NCBI GenBank assembly: GCA_900299205.1
Contig: OMIW01000187.1
Coordinates: 1-11,394 of the forward strand
Source of the DNA: Pseudomonadota bacterium
Lineage (GTDB): Bacteria; Bdellovibrionota_C; UBA2361; OMIW01
Length of the DNA: 11,394 bases
Direction: 5' to 3'
Shown: in pieces, positions 1 to 6,611 of the stretch
Numbering within the stretch: position 1 is the first letter of the stretch
Layout: every line of letters begins with the position of its first letter
Notes under the pieces: model-generated
Seen by the model: only the letters and a program-made list of their open reading frames with translations
Database searches by the model: none
Told to the model about the DNA's origin: nothing
Translations under genes and position numbers: made by a program

Positions 1-1
1 C

Positions 2-376
2 GATTGGGCGGGCGCGAAGATGCCTGCCGAGCTGAGCGGGGGCATGCGTCGTCGGGTGTCGCTGGCGCGCAGCCTCGTCGTTGATCCCCAGATTCTGCTC
101 CTCGACGACCCGACGGGCGGACTGGATCCCGTGGCAAGCTCCGTCATTATGGAGCTTATTGCTGAGATCCAGCGGGAGTCAAAGACCTCGATGATAGTGG
201 TAAGCCAGGATCTGCGACGACTGATTCCGATGGTGTCAAAGGTGGCCGCGCTTTTTGACGGGCAGATCGCGGCGAGTTGCAGCGTCGAGGATTTGAGAGG
301 ATGTGAGGAACGGGTTCAAAAGTTTATTTCGTGTCGTTATGACCTCAAACCCGCCGCTGCTTTTGGCGTTCAATAA
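2..376 (+). CDS. MlaF-like ABC transporter ATP-binding protein, 3' part only
   Basis: This is the C-terminal part of an ABC ATPase; the start and Walker A lie left of the window. The signature ELSGGMRRR (22-48), Walker B ILLLDD followed by PTGGLDP (D-loop), and the tail pattern with VQKFIS match the MlaF/Ttg2A/Mkl group, which powers phospholipid movement between inner and outer membranes together with a permease and an MCE-domain protein. Two key positions are changed. The usual Glu after Walker B is Asp (codon 107-109), and the H-loop His is Gln (IVVSQDL instead of IVVTHDL; codon 206-208). Both changes are expected to slow or block ATP hydrolysis, although the signature and D-loop are intact. 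The frame ends with TAA. No permease or MCE gene follows; partners could lie upstream. The family call is firm for ABC ATPase, less so for the MlaF subgroup. Confidence 0.88.
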   Translation, partial: DWAGAKMPAELSGGMRRRVSLARSLVVDPQILLLDDPTGGLDPVASSVIMELIAEIQRESKTSMIVVSQDLRRLIPMVSKVAALFDGQIAASCSVEDLRGCEERVQKFISCRYDLKPAAAFGVQ

Positions 377-477
377 AGATTTGTGAGAAGAACGAGGTTC
401 CCCTTTTCCTCGGTGGGGGCTACGAGAGGGCGATGGTGCCGAAAAAAACGGGGGTTATTAAGTGAAGCAAAAATACC

Positions 478-1284
478 ATGTCAAAACGTGAACATATCGA
501 AGAAGCCCGCAGGCGGCTTCTTTCGGGGATAGGAGTGCCGGAGCAATCTGCATTTGTTCCTGATGATTTTCAGCTAGAAGCTATCAAACATGCGAGCTCA
601 GGGGAGGATGTCCTGGTTGTTGCACCGACCGGTGCGGGAAAAACTTACATCGCTATTCAGGCAATCGAGGCAGCGCTCGCAATGGGGAAACGGGCCGTGT
701 ACACGACGCCGCTCAAGGCGCTTTCAAACGGTAAATACACAGATCTGAAGCTCCGGTTTGAACCCCTTGGTTATAAGGTGGGACTTCTTACTGGTGACCG
801 GAAGGTTGATGGTGACTCACAGTGTGTTGTTGCCACGACGGAGATATATCGAAACGAACTGTATCGGGGATCAGAGCGGCCGTCGCTCGTTGTTCTCGAT
901 GAGGTTCACTTCATCGCCGATCCTCAGCGTGGACCGGTGTGGGAGGAGAGTATCATTCTCACCTCGCAGGCTTCGACTCTGTTGATGCTCTCGGCGAGCA
1001 TCAGTAATGCGACTGAGATAGCGGATTGGATCTCAGATACGCGCCGCAAGCCTTGTCACATTGTGACCAAAAAAGAGCGACCTGTTGAGCTTCGGTACGG
1101 ATTTCTTCATCCCGAATTAGGGGTGCTTCCCCTCAGAGACTCTTCGGGGGGGGTATTTCCCGAGGTCGCAAAATTCTATGGAGGTGCGGGGCTCGACGCG
1201 AGTGGTATGCGGCTCAAAGGCGGGAGGTTTCAGTCTGAAAGGCGGGACCAGCGTTCGTTCCAGGGCAGAGGTAATCGGAGATAG
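478..1284 (+). CDS. Ski2-like DEVH RNA helicase, N-terminal RecA lobe (5' half of amber-split gene)
   Basis: The 268-residue product holds the first RecA lobe of a superfamily 2 Ski2/Mtr4-like helicase, which unwinds RNA in decay or processing. Visible motifs in order: Q-motif region DDFQLEAI (29-36), Walker A APTGAGKT (49-56), motif Ia TPLKALS (77-83), the DEVH box (141-144) and motif III SAS (172-174). The lobe ends in an Arg/Gly-rich stretch (about 247-268) and stops at TAG 1282-1284. The next reading frame is in the same phase and carries the second lobe, so the two form one 740-codon gene with an internal amber codon. The ATG at 478 has no clear Shine-Dalgarno, but an upstream ATG (433) meets a stop at once. 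Alone, this half lacks motifs IV-VI and could bind ATP but not act as a full helicase. It may be one subunit of a split enzyme, a readthrough product, or a broken gene. Confidence 0.85.
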   Translation: MSKREHIEEARRRLLSGIGVPEQSAFVPDDFQLEAIKHASSGEDVLVVAPTGAGKTYIAIQAIEAALAMGKRAVYTTPLKALSNGKYTDLKLRFEPLGYKVGLLTGDRKVDGDSQCVVATTEIYRNELYRGSERPSLVVLDEVHFIADPQRGPVWEESIILTSQASTLLMLSASISNATEIADWISDTRRKPCHIVTKKERPVELRYGFLHPELGVLPLRDSSGGVFPEVAKFYGGAGLDASGMRLKGGRFQSERRDQRSFQGRGNRR

Positions 1285-1287
1285 GTT

Positions 1288-2697
1288 ATGTTGAGAGAGT
1301 TTCCCGTTGTAAAAATTCTAGAGTTCCTTTCCGATGATAATCTGCTCCCAGCCATCCTTTTCCGGAGTGCGCGACGCCAGTGCGATGCAGATCTCCAATT
1401 TATTGGCAGGATGAGGCGAGGAAGATTAAACGAAAAGGCCCAGCGTGAGTTGCGACAAGAGATACACGCCGTCATCGAGCGGTACTCATTTCCGCCGGAG
1501 GTTATCCTTGAGCATCCGCAGTATCAGGGGCTCGTTGAGACGGGGGTGGGAGCCCATCATGCGGGACAGCTTCTACCGTGGCGGCTCCTGCTCGAGGAGT
1601 TAATGTCGCGAGGGGTTCTTCGGATGTTGATTGCCACCGGCACCGTTGCGGCGGGGGTTGATTTCCCGGCTCGTTCGGTGGTGATTACCGCTCATAGCAA
1701 GGCAGGCGCAGAGGGGTTTCGGGTGTTGACCTCGTCTGAGTTTATGCAAATGTCGGGGCGAGCCGGGCGACGGGGAAAGGATGCAGTTGGTATCTGCCTT
1801 GTGGCTCCGTCACAGCTCTCAGACGCTCGGGTTATTCACGATATTGCAAACAAGCCGGCTGAACCGCTGACCTCAGCATATTTCGCGTCTCCGTCAACGG
1901 TGTTGAACCTTCTGAAGTTCCGTAACGTCGATGATCTCGAGTATACCGTGCAACGGAGTCTTGCAGCATTTCTCGATCGCAAGCATGCCAAGCACCTCCG
2001 TGATGAGGCCGTGGTTGTTGAAAAAGAGGTGGCAGCGCTCGCGGGAGAGGCGAGCAAGCGGGCTCGGAAACGTCTTAATAGGATGATTCGAGAGGCTGAC
2101 GCGGTTGAGACGCGTCAGGAGATGTTGCTGAAACAGGCCCTTAATGGGCTTCGAATCCTCGGCTTTATCGACCCTGAGCGGGGAGGATTAACCGAAAAGG
2201 GGACATGGGCTGCCGAGCTCTGTACGACCCTTGTTCTGGAGATAGCCGAGGCGATAAACGAGTTCGTTTTTGAGGACCTCCCGATGACACAGCTCGCTGG
2301 CCTTGTTGCTTCAATCGCGGGGGATGCACATCGGTCCTATTTTAACCTCAAGCCCAATCCGATTCCGAAAGAGCGATATCAGAGGCTTCAGGAGATAGTG
2401 GATCGGGTCAAGCGTTCGTACGACAACCCTACCGCGGCAGAGACGATGGTGCTTCCTGATGCGGCGTTGACGGTGATGACCTGGATGGAGTGTGAATCTT
2501 GGGCGGAGTTTTCGAGCCTGCTTCGGTTGGCGCGAGTTGCCGATGGCGATATCTCGCGGCTTGTCACTCAGACTGCCGATCATCTCAATCAGATTGTTCG
2601 GCTAAGAGCAACTCATCCTGAGCTTGCAAAGCTCGCGCAGGAGGCTCGTCAGCGTCTCCTGCGACCGCCGTTGACAGATATTGTTGGAGTTGAATAA
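1288..2697 (+). CDS. Ski2-like RNA helicase, second RecA lobe and C-terminal domains (3' half of amber-split gene)
   Basis: The 469-residue product continues the preceding helicase in the same frame. It carries motif IV-like ILFRSARRQCD (23-33), the Ski2-type VGAHHAG (87-93), motif V ATGTVAAGVDFPAR (116-129) and motif VI QMSGRAGRRG (154-163). Winged-helix and helical regions follow, resembling the DSHCT end of Ski2/Mtr4 proteins. The ATG at 1288 lies three bases after the amber stop of the first half. GGAGA (1277-1281) sits six bases ahead of it, an ordinary spacing for a ribosome binding site, so re-initiation or coupled translation is plausible. Reading through TAG would give an unbroken helicase with normal motif spacing. 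No other disruption is visible over the remaining 1.4 kb, which argues against an old pseudogene. The frame ends in TAA, and the end of the gene overlaps a candidate promoter for glyS. Confidence 0.85.
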   Translation: MLREFPVVKILEFLSDDNLLPAILFRSARRQCDADLQFIGRMRRGRLNEKAQRELRQEIHAVIERYSFPPEVILEHPQYQGLVETGVGAHHAGQLLPWRLLLEELMSRGVLRMLIATGTVAAGVDFPARSVVITAHSKAGAEGFRVLTSSEFMQMSGRAGRRGKDAVGICLVAPSQLSDARVIHDIANKPAEPLTSAYFASPSTVLNLLKFRNVDDLEYTVQRSLAAFLDRKHAKHLRDEAVVVEKEVAALAGEASKRARKRLNRMIREADAVETRQEMLLKQALNGLRILGFIDPERGGLTEKGTWAAELCTTLVLEIAEAINEFVFEDLPMTQLAGLVASIAGDAHRSYFNLKPNPIPKERYQRLQEIVDRVKRSYDNPTAAETMVLPDAALTVMTWMECESWAEFSSLLRLARVADGDISRLVTQTADHLNQIVRLRATHPELAKLAQEARQRLLRPPLTDIVGVE

Positions 2698-2698
2698 T
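2671..2698 (+). promoter_or_regulatory. Candidate sigma70 promoter for glyS-aroC
   Basis: A perfect -35 TTGACA (2671-2676) is followed after 16 bases by AATAAT (2693-2698), which differs from TATAAT at one base. It overlaps the last codons of the helicase. Transcription would begin near 2705, at the foot of the hairpin described next. The call rests on sequence match alone. Confidence 0.4.
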
Positions 2699-2703
2699 GC
2701 AAT

Positions 2704-2745
2704 GGTAGTGGGCTAGTGCGCCTTTTAAACGATGCGCCCACTGCC
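2704..2745 (+). promoter_or_regulatory. Hairpin in the glyS leader
   Basis: GGTAGTGGGC (2704-2713) can pair with GCCCACTGCC (2736-2745), giving ten pairs including one G-U and a 22-base loop. No T-run follows, so it is a poor intrinsic terminator for the helicase gene. It would sit at the very 5' end of an mRNA from the promoter above, where it could stabilise the message or bind a regulator. No T-box or glycine riboswitch features are visible in the 100-base gap. Confidence 0.35.
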
Positions 2746-2798
2746 AAGAGTATAGGTCCTCTGTCATTAAAATAAAGAAACAAGAGAAGGAGACCATC

Positions 2799-4316
2799 AT
2801 GGCTGATCACGACCGCCTTGCAACGATAGCCTCGCTCGCCAAACGGCGAGGGTTTATCTATCAGAGCAGCGAAATTTATGGTGGGTTGCGGTCAGCGTAC
2901 GATTATGGTCCCCTCGGGGTCGAACTCAAGCGAAACATTGCCCAAGAGTGGTGGCGCGAGATGGTGCTCAAGCGGGAGGATGTCGTCGGGATTGATTCCT
3001 CGATTATGATGCACCCGGGAGTATGGCGGGCGAGTGGTCATGCGGCAGGATTTTCTGATCCCCTTGTTGATTGCCACAACTGCAAGGAGCGCTTTCGTGC
3101 TGATAAGGCGCCCCGAGCGACGCCTGGAGATCCGGTCGCCTTTCATGTGGGGGGTAAAAGCCAGGGGCTGAAGAAGGCGGGGGTGGTAGGACCATGCGGG
3201 TATGTGTGTCCCGTGTGTGGCTCGTGCGAGCTTTCCGACGAGCGACAGTTCAATATGATGTTTCGGACCTCGATTGGCCCCGTTGATCCGATGGAAGGAT
3301 TCATCCAGGAGGTTGCGGGGAAGGAGCTCGAGAAGGCACAGCTCCGTGAGCTGTACGACCGCTATCTCAACGAGTCGGTGATCTATCTTCGCCCGGAAAC
3401 GGCGCAAGGTATGTTCGTACAGTTTCTCAACGTCCTGCAAAGTACGAGCATGAAGGTTCCGTTTGGTATCGCTCAGCAGGGTAAATCGTTTCGTAACGAG
3501 ATAAAGAGCGAAAAACTGGTGTTTCGCACCTGCGAGTTCGAGCAGATGGAGATGGAGTTTTTTGTTGAACCGGGAACGCAGCAAGAGTGGCATCGATACT
3601 GGGTTGATGAGCGTCTTTCTTGGTGGCGGTCGCTGGCAAATATTGGCGAAAATTTTCGTGCTCGGGTCTACGAAAAGGATGAGCTTGCTCATTATGCTGA
3701 TGCGTGCGTGGATATCGAGTACCAATATCCGTGGGGGTGGGATGAGCTTGAAGGAGTTGCTTCTCGAACCGACTATGACCTGAGTCGACACGCTGAGCAC
3801 TCGGGGGTAAAGCTCACCTATTTTGATCAGCAGAAAAACGATCCGAGCACCGGCAAGGCGGGATGGCGGTACACGCCGTATGTGATCGAGCCAGCTGCGG
3901 GACTCACCCGAGGAGTTCTCTGTCTACTCTCAGATGCTTACAGCGAAGAGGAGGGGGTCGATGCGGATGGTGAAAAGAAGACCCGGGTCGTATTAAAACT
4001 TCATCCGCGAATTGCACCTATCAAGGCGGCTGTATTTCCCCTCGTCAAAAAGGATGGGCAACCGGAAGCGGCCCGACGAATAGTTGATGCGCTCTTTAAA
4101 GCGGGTATTAACGCTAAATGTGATGAGCAACAGTCGATAGGTAAGCGGTACGCAAAACATGATGAGGTGGGTACGCCCTTCTGTATTACGGTCGATCACG
4201 AGACGTTGTCGGACGGGATGGTGACGATTCGTGACCGCGATACAACGAGGCAGGAGCGTATCTCTGCCGATGCGGTGGTCGATATTGTTCGGAAACGGGT
4301 CGAGGGCAGATTATGA
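2799..4316 (+). CDS. glyS: Glycyl-tRNA synthetase, homodimeric class II type
   Basis: The enzyme charges tRNA-Gly with glycine using ATP in the cytoplasm. The 505-residue chain is full length for the one-subunit type (also named glyQS). It starts with the usual catalytic-core entry RRGFIYQSSEIYGG (16-29), and has motif 1 HPGVWRASGH with SDPLVDC (72-92), motif 2 beginning FRNE (231-234), EFEQMEMEFF (246-255), and a C-terminal anticodon-binding domain from about residue 400. An inserted region holds Cys92, Cys95, Cys137 and Cys140, with further Cys at 133 and 143, consistent with the zinc site seen in many family members. Residue 245, just before EFEQME, is Cys where the relatives I recall have Arg. 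The start is well supported: AAGGAG (2787-2792) sits six bases before ATG. The TGA stop overlaps the start of aroC. Confidence 0.95.
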   Translation: MADHDRLATIASLAKRRGFIYQSSEIYGGLRSAYDYGPLGVELKRNIAQEWWREMVLKREDVVGIDSSIMMHPGVWRASGHAAGFSDPLVDCHNCKERFRADKAPRATPGDPVAFHVGGKSQGLKKAGVVGPCGYVCPVCGSCELSDERQFNMMFRTSIGPVDPMEGFIQEVAGKELEKAQLRELYDRYLNESVIYLRPETAQGMFVQFLNVLQSTSMKVPFGIAQQGKSFRNEIKSEKLVFRTCEFEQMEMEFFVEPGTQQEWHRYWVDERLSWWRSLANIGENFRARVYEKDELAHYADACVDIEYQYPWGWDELEGVASRTDYDLSRHAEHSGVKLTYFDQQKNDPSTGKAGWRYTPYVIEPAAGLTRGVLCLLSDAYSEEEGVDADGEKKTRVVLKLHPRIAPIKAAVFPLVKKDGQPEAARRIVDALFKAGINAKCDEQQSIGKRYAKHDEVGTPFCITVDHETLSDGMVTIRDRDTTRQERISADAVVDIVRKRVEGRL

Positions 4317-5389
4317 GTAGCGGGAGTATCTTCGGCAGCGTGTTTCGGCTCGCAACCTTTGGCGAGTCCCACGGTGGCGCGGTTGGAGCAGTGGTGGATG
4401 GGTGTCCTCCCGGGCTTGAACTTTCGGAAGGTGATATCCAACCAGATCTCGATCGCCGCAAGCCAGGTCAAAGTGATATCACCACCCCCCGGAAAGAAGA
4501 GGACACCATCTCGATCCTCTCGGGGGTTTTTGAGGGCAAAACGACCGGAACGCCAATTCTTCTGATAGCAAAGAATAAGGATGCTCGGTCGCATGATTAC
4601 GATCTTCTGAAGACTCTTTACCGCCCTTCACACGCTGATTTTACCTATACCGAAAAATACGGTGTCCGCGATTGGCGAGGGAGTGGCAGGGCTTCAGCGC
4701 GAGAAACTCTCGCGCGAGTAGCAGCGGGTGCGATAGCAAAAAAATACCTGCGGCTTGCCCACGGAATCTCTTTCATGAGCTACGTCGAGCAAGTCGGGTC
4801 GGTGCGGGCGGAGATCAACCCGCTTGATGTATCTCTCGAAGCAATCGAAGCATCACCTGTTCGATGCCCCGATGCGGAAGCAGCGCTGCGAATGGAAGAG
4901 GTGATTCGCGAAGTTCAGAGCGAGGGCGATTCGATTGGGGGTATCATTCGGGGAGTCATTACTGGATGTCCCGTGGGACTCGGGGAGCCAGTCTTTGATA
5001 AACTTCACGCTGAACTCGGCAAAGCGATGCTCAGCATTAACGCCGTCAAGGGGTTCGATATCGGTGAGGGATTCGGGGCCGCCGCGATGCGGGGGAGTGA
5101 ACACAACGACCCTTTCGGAGTATCCACGGACGGCATCATTACCCCGCTTACGAACCGTGCCGGTGGAGTGCTCGGGGGGATATCAACTGGCATGCCGATC
5201 GTCTTTCGGGTCGCATTCAAGCCAGTCGCGACAATATCACGCCCGCAGCAAACGGTAACCAGCGCGGGAAGGGAGGTCACCCTCGAGGCACGCGGACGGC
5301 ACGACCCCTGCGTGTTGCCACGGGCCGTGCCGATTGTGGATGCGATGGCTGCTTTGGTGGTGATGGATATGGTATTGCGGCGGGGGTGA
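4313..5389 (+). CDS. aroC: Chorismate synthase
   Basis: This enzyme catalyses the last common step of the shikimate pathway, converting 5-enolpyruvylshikimate-3-phosphate to chorismate with reduced FMN as cofactor. All three family signatures are present: GESHGGAVGAVVDGCPPG (17-34), GSGRASARETLARVAAGAIA (123-142) and RGSEHNDPFGV with PLTNRAGGVLGGISTGMP (260-295). His20 and His107 match the conserved catalytic histidines, and GRHDPCVLPRAVPIVDAMA (328-346) closes the active site. At 358 residues it is complete. The ATG overlaps the glyS stop as ATGA, and GAGGG (4302-4306) lies six bases upstream inside glyS, so the two genes are probably translated from one message. It ends in TGA, followed by a short non-coding gap. 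Confidence 0.96.
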   Translation: MSSGSIFGSVFRLATFGESHGGAVGAVVDGCPPGLELSEGDIQPDLDRRKPGQSDITTPRKEEDTISILSGVFEGKTTGTPILLIAKNKDARSHDYDLLKTLYRPSHADFTYTEKYGVRDWRGSGRASARETLARVAAGAIAKKYLRLAHGISFMSYVEQVGSVRAEINPLDVSLEAIEASPVRCPDAEAALRMEEVIREVQSEGDSIGGIIRGVITGCPVGLGEPVFDKLHAELGKAMLSINAVKGFDIGEGFGAAAMRGSEHNDPFGVSTDGIITPLTNRAGGVLGGISTGMPIVFRVAFKPVATISRPQQTVTSAGREVTLEARGRHDPCVLPRAVPIVDAMAALVVMDMVLRRG

Positions 5390-5400
5390 GGTTTAGTATT

Positions 5401-5440
5401 CCCGATTTTCGTCCCAATTTTCGTCGTCCCCAATTTTTGT
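5401..5440. repeat. Three imperfect 12-bp tandem repeats downstream of aroC
   Basis: Three copies of CCCAATTTTCGT-like sequence occur in a row: CCCGATTTTCGT (5401-5412), CCCAATTTTCGT (5413-5424) and, after four bases, CCCAATTTTTGT (5429-5440). Copies 1 and 3 each differ from copy 2 at one base. They lie between the aroC stop and a small palindrome, at the edge of the minus-strand segment. Function is unknown. Confidence 0.6.
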
Positions 5441-5449
5441 CTCAGAGAC
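5439..5449. repeat. 11-bp near-palindrome, left flank of the Mrr/ATPase segment
   Basis: GTCTCAGAGAC is palindromic apart from its central base. Its exact reverse complement is found at 8062-8072, on the far side of the two minus-strand genes. Both copies have CCCCAA shortly upstream on the plus strand. The stem is too short for a credible terminator. It may mark an insertion boundary or be a regulator site. Confidence 0.45.
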
Positions 5450-5511
5450 ACCGTGGAGGCAACATTTTTGAGGAAGTGGTTTGTTAATGTTCATGTGCAA
5501 CGCGCCGTGCC

Positions 5512-6423
5512 CTATAAATCTGAAAAATAATCCGAATCTAATCTCTTAATTTCATAGGTCTGATGCAGCGTAACGCCAATTCCATGGTCAATCATCAATT
5601 GCGCCAGCTCTATTCCATCAATAAGAACTATCTTACTGTCGATTAATGCAACGTAATCACGGGCGCCATCAGAGAATGAGGATGTTGTAATGAATATCCC
5701 CTTGCGCGCTCTTACGCCTTGAAGGGCACCAGCGAACTTTTGAATTTCCGGGCGGTGAATTGAGGCTTCCCACTTCTTTGCTTGAATGTAGATCGCGTCG
5801 AGTCCGAGTCGATCCTGCTTAATTATGCCATCTATTCCACCATCATGAGACTTCTTTGTCGCTGTCGCAGCATCCCGGTGAGATCCTCCGTATCCCATAG
5901 CCACAATTACATCGACAACGAGACGTTCGAAGAAATCAGAGGAGCAGGATTTAATCAAATCAAGCAGCTCATCCGCAAGCTGTGAGCGCAGCTGAGAATA
6001 GCCGACTTCGATGGTCTCCTCAGGAGTTTGGGTTGTCGGTGCTATGGTTTCGACCTCTTTTCGATCTGTCCTTGAATTAGTCTTCTGCTGGAATTCAACA
6101 AATTCAGGGAATTGCTCAAGATAGGTACGATCAATTCGTGAAGGTTGCTCTGTTAAAGCCTGCCTGCCTCGATCAGTTAATTGGATGTGCCCCCGTTTAG
6201 GGGAGCAAAGGAGCCCCGCTTTCTTTAGGTAGGTTCGAGCCCAACCCGTGCGGTTCTTGATGTAGGTGGAGTTACCGCTGGGGATTCTTTCTTCTCGTTC
6301 TTCAGGAGTTAACTCAAAACGACTGGCAATGTGCTCTGTAGCCTGTTCCATCGAGTGCTCGGCGCCGTCAGAAAGGAACTCCAAGAGAGGTAACATTAAT
6401 GTCTCATAGTCCGGTATCGTCAT
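5512..6423 (-). CDS. mrr: Mrr-type restriction endonuclease
   Basis: The 303-residue protein resembles Mrr, a type IV restriction enzyme that cuts modified DNA, and is almost the same length as E. coli Mrr. The N-terminal part (about 1-95) is the Mrr_N winged-helix domain, opening MTIPDYETLMLPLLEFL and ending in a typical LTDRGRQAL. A variable linker (about 96-145) leads to the Mrr catalytic domain: FFERLV (Glu166), GGIDG (Asp198) and QAKKW (Gln214, Lys216), the D-QxK nuclease core. I chose the ATG at 6423 instead of an upstream in-frame start at 6474, because GGAGGA lies three bases before it and the protein then begins like known Mrr. It ends in TAG. It lies opposite to its neighbours aroC and rimO, which suggests acquisition. 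The true modification target cannot be told from sequence. Confidence 0.92.
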   Translation of the reverse strand: MTIPDYETLMLPLLEFLSDGAEHSMEQATEHIASRFELTPEEREERIPSGNSTYIKNRTGWARTYLKKAGLLCSPKRGHIQLTDRGRQALTEQPSRIDRTYLEQFPEFVEFQQKTNSRTDRKEVETIAPTTQTPEETIEVGYSQLRSQLADELLDLIKSCSSDFFERLVVDVIVAMGYGGSHRDAATATKKSHDGGIDGIIKQDRLGLDAIYIQAKKWEASIHRPEIQKFAGALQGVRARKGIFITTSSFSDGARDYVALIDSKIVLIDGIELAQLMIDHGIGVTLHQTYEIKRLDSDYFSDL

Positions 6424-6495
6424 AAATCCTCCGCGTGAATTCGCTGTCGGTATCTCAGTCAGAGCTATTGTCAAATCTGGTGTTCAAGAATCGTT

Positions 6496-6606
6496 TCAAG
6501 CGGCAAGCTGATTGTTCGAATTCAACTCGATACCATCCTCGAATTTGACCCAGTAATCACCGTGGCGACGTAGGTGAAGCCGCGCTGTCGGCGTTCTTCT
6601 TTGGGG
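6496..6606 (-). pseudogene. Short protein-like remnant without a start codon
   Basis: Between the Mrr and ATPase genes, the minus strand reads 36 codons with no ATG, GTG or TTG that could start the whole segment, ending in TGA at 6496-6498. Its C-terminal part, HGDYWVKFEDGIELNSNNQ, looks like real protein: Trp, Tyr and acidic turns in a plausible order and no low complexity. A TAG closes the frame upstream (6607-6609), just beyond the ATPase stop. I read it as the tail of a small gene lost when the neighbouring sequence was joined. I do not recognise the family, and chance cannot be excluded. Confidence 0.35.
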
Positions 6607-6611
6607 CTATC

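Noticed and set aside
377-477. Possible CGAGG/CCTCG stem after the ABC ATPase gene as a terminator
   Set aside because: Only five pairs and no following T-run; too weak to call.
2892-3800. Minus-strand open frame of 302 codons inside glyS
   Set aside because: It lies wholly antisense to a well-conserved synthetase gene and its translation shows no recognisable domain; it is a shadow of codon bias.
4196-4594. Minus-strand open frame across the glyS-aroC junction
   Set aside because: Antisense to two firmly identified genes, with no protein-like composition.
5438-5450. TGTCTCAGAGACA as an aroC terminator
   Set aside because: The stem is at most six pairs with a tiny loop and has no T-run after it on either strand.
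6447-6474. Perfect TTGACA on the minus strand ahead of mrr
   Set aside because: The matching -10 position (TACCGA) agrees with the consensus at only two bases, so I do not call a promoter.
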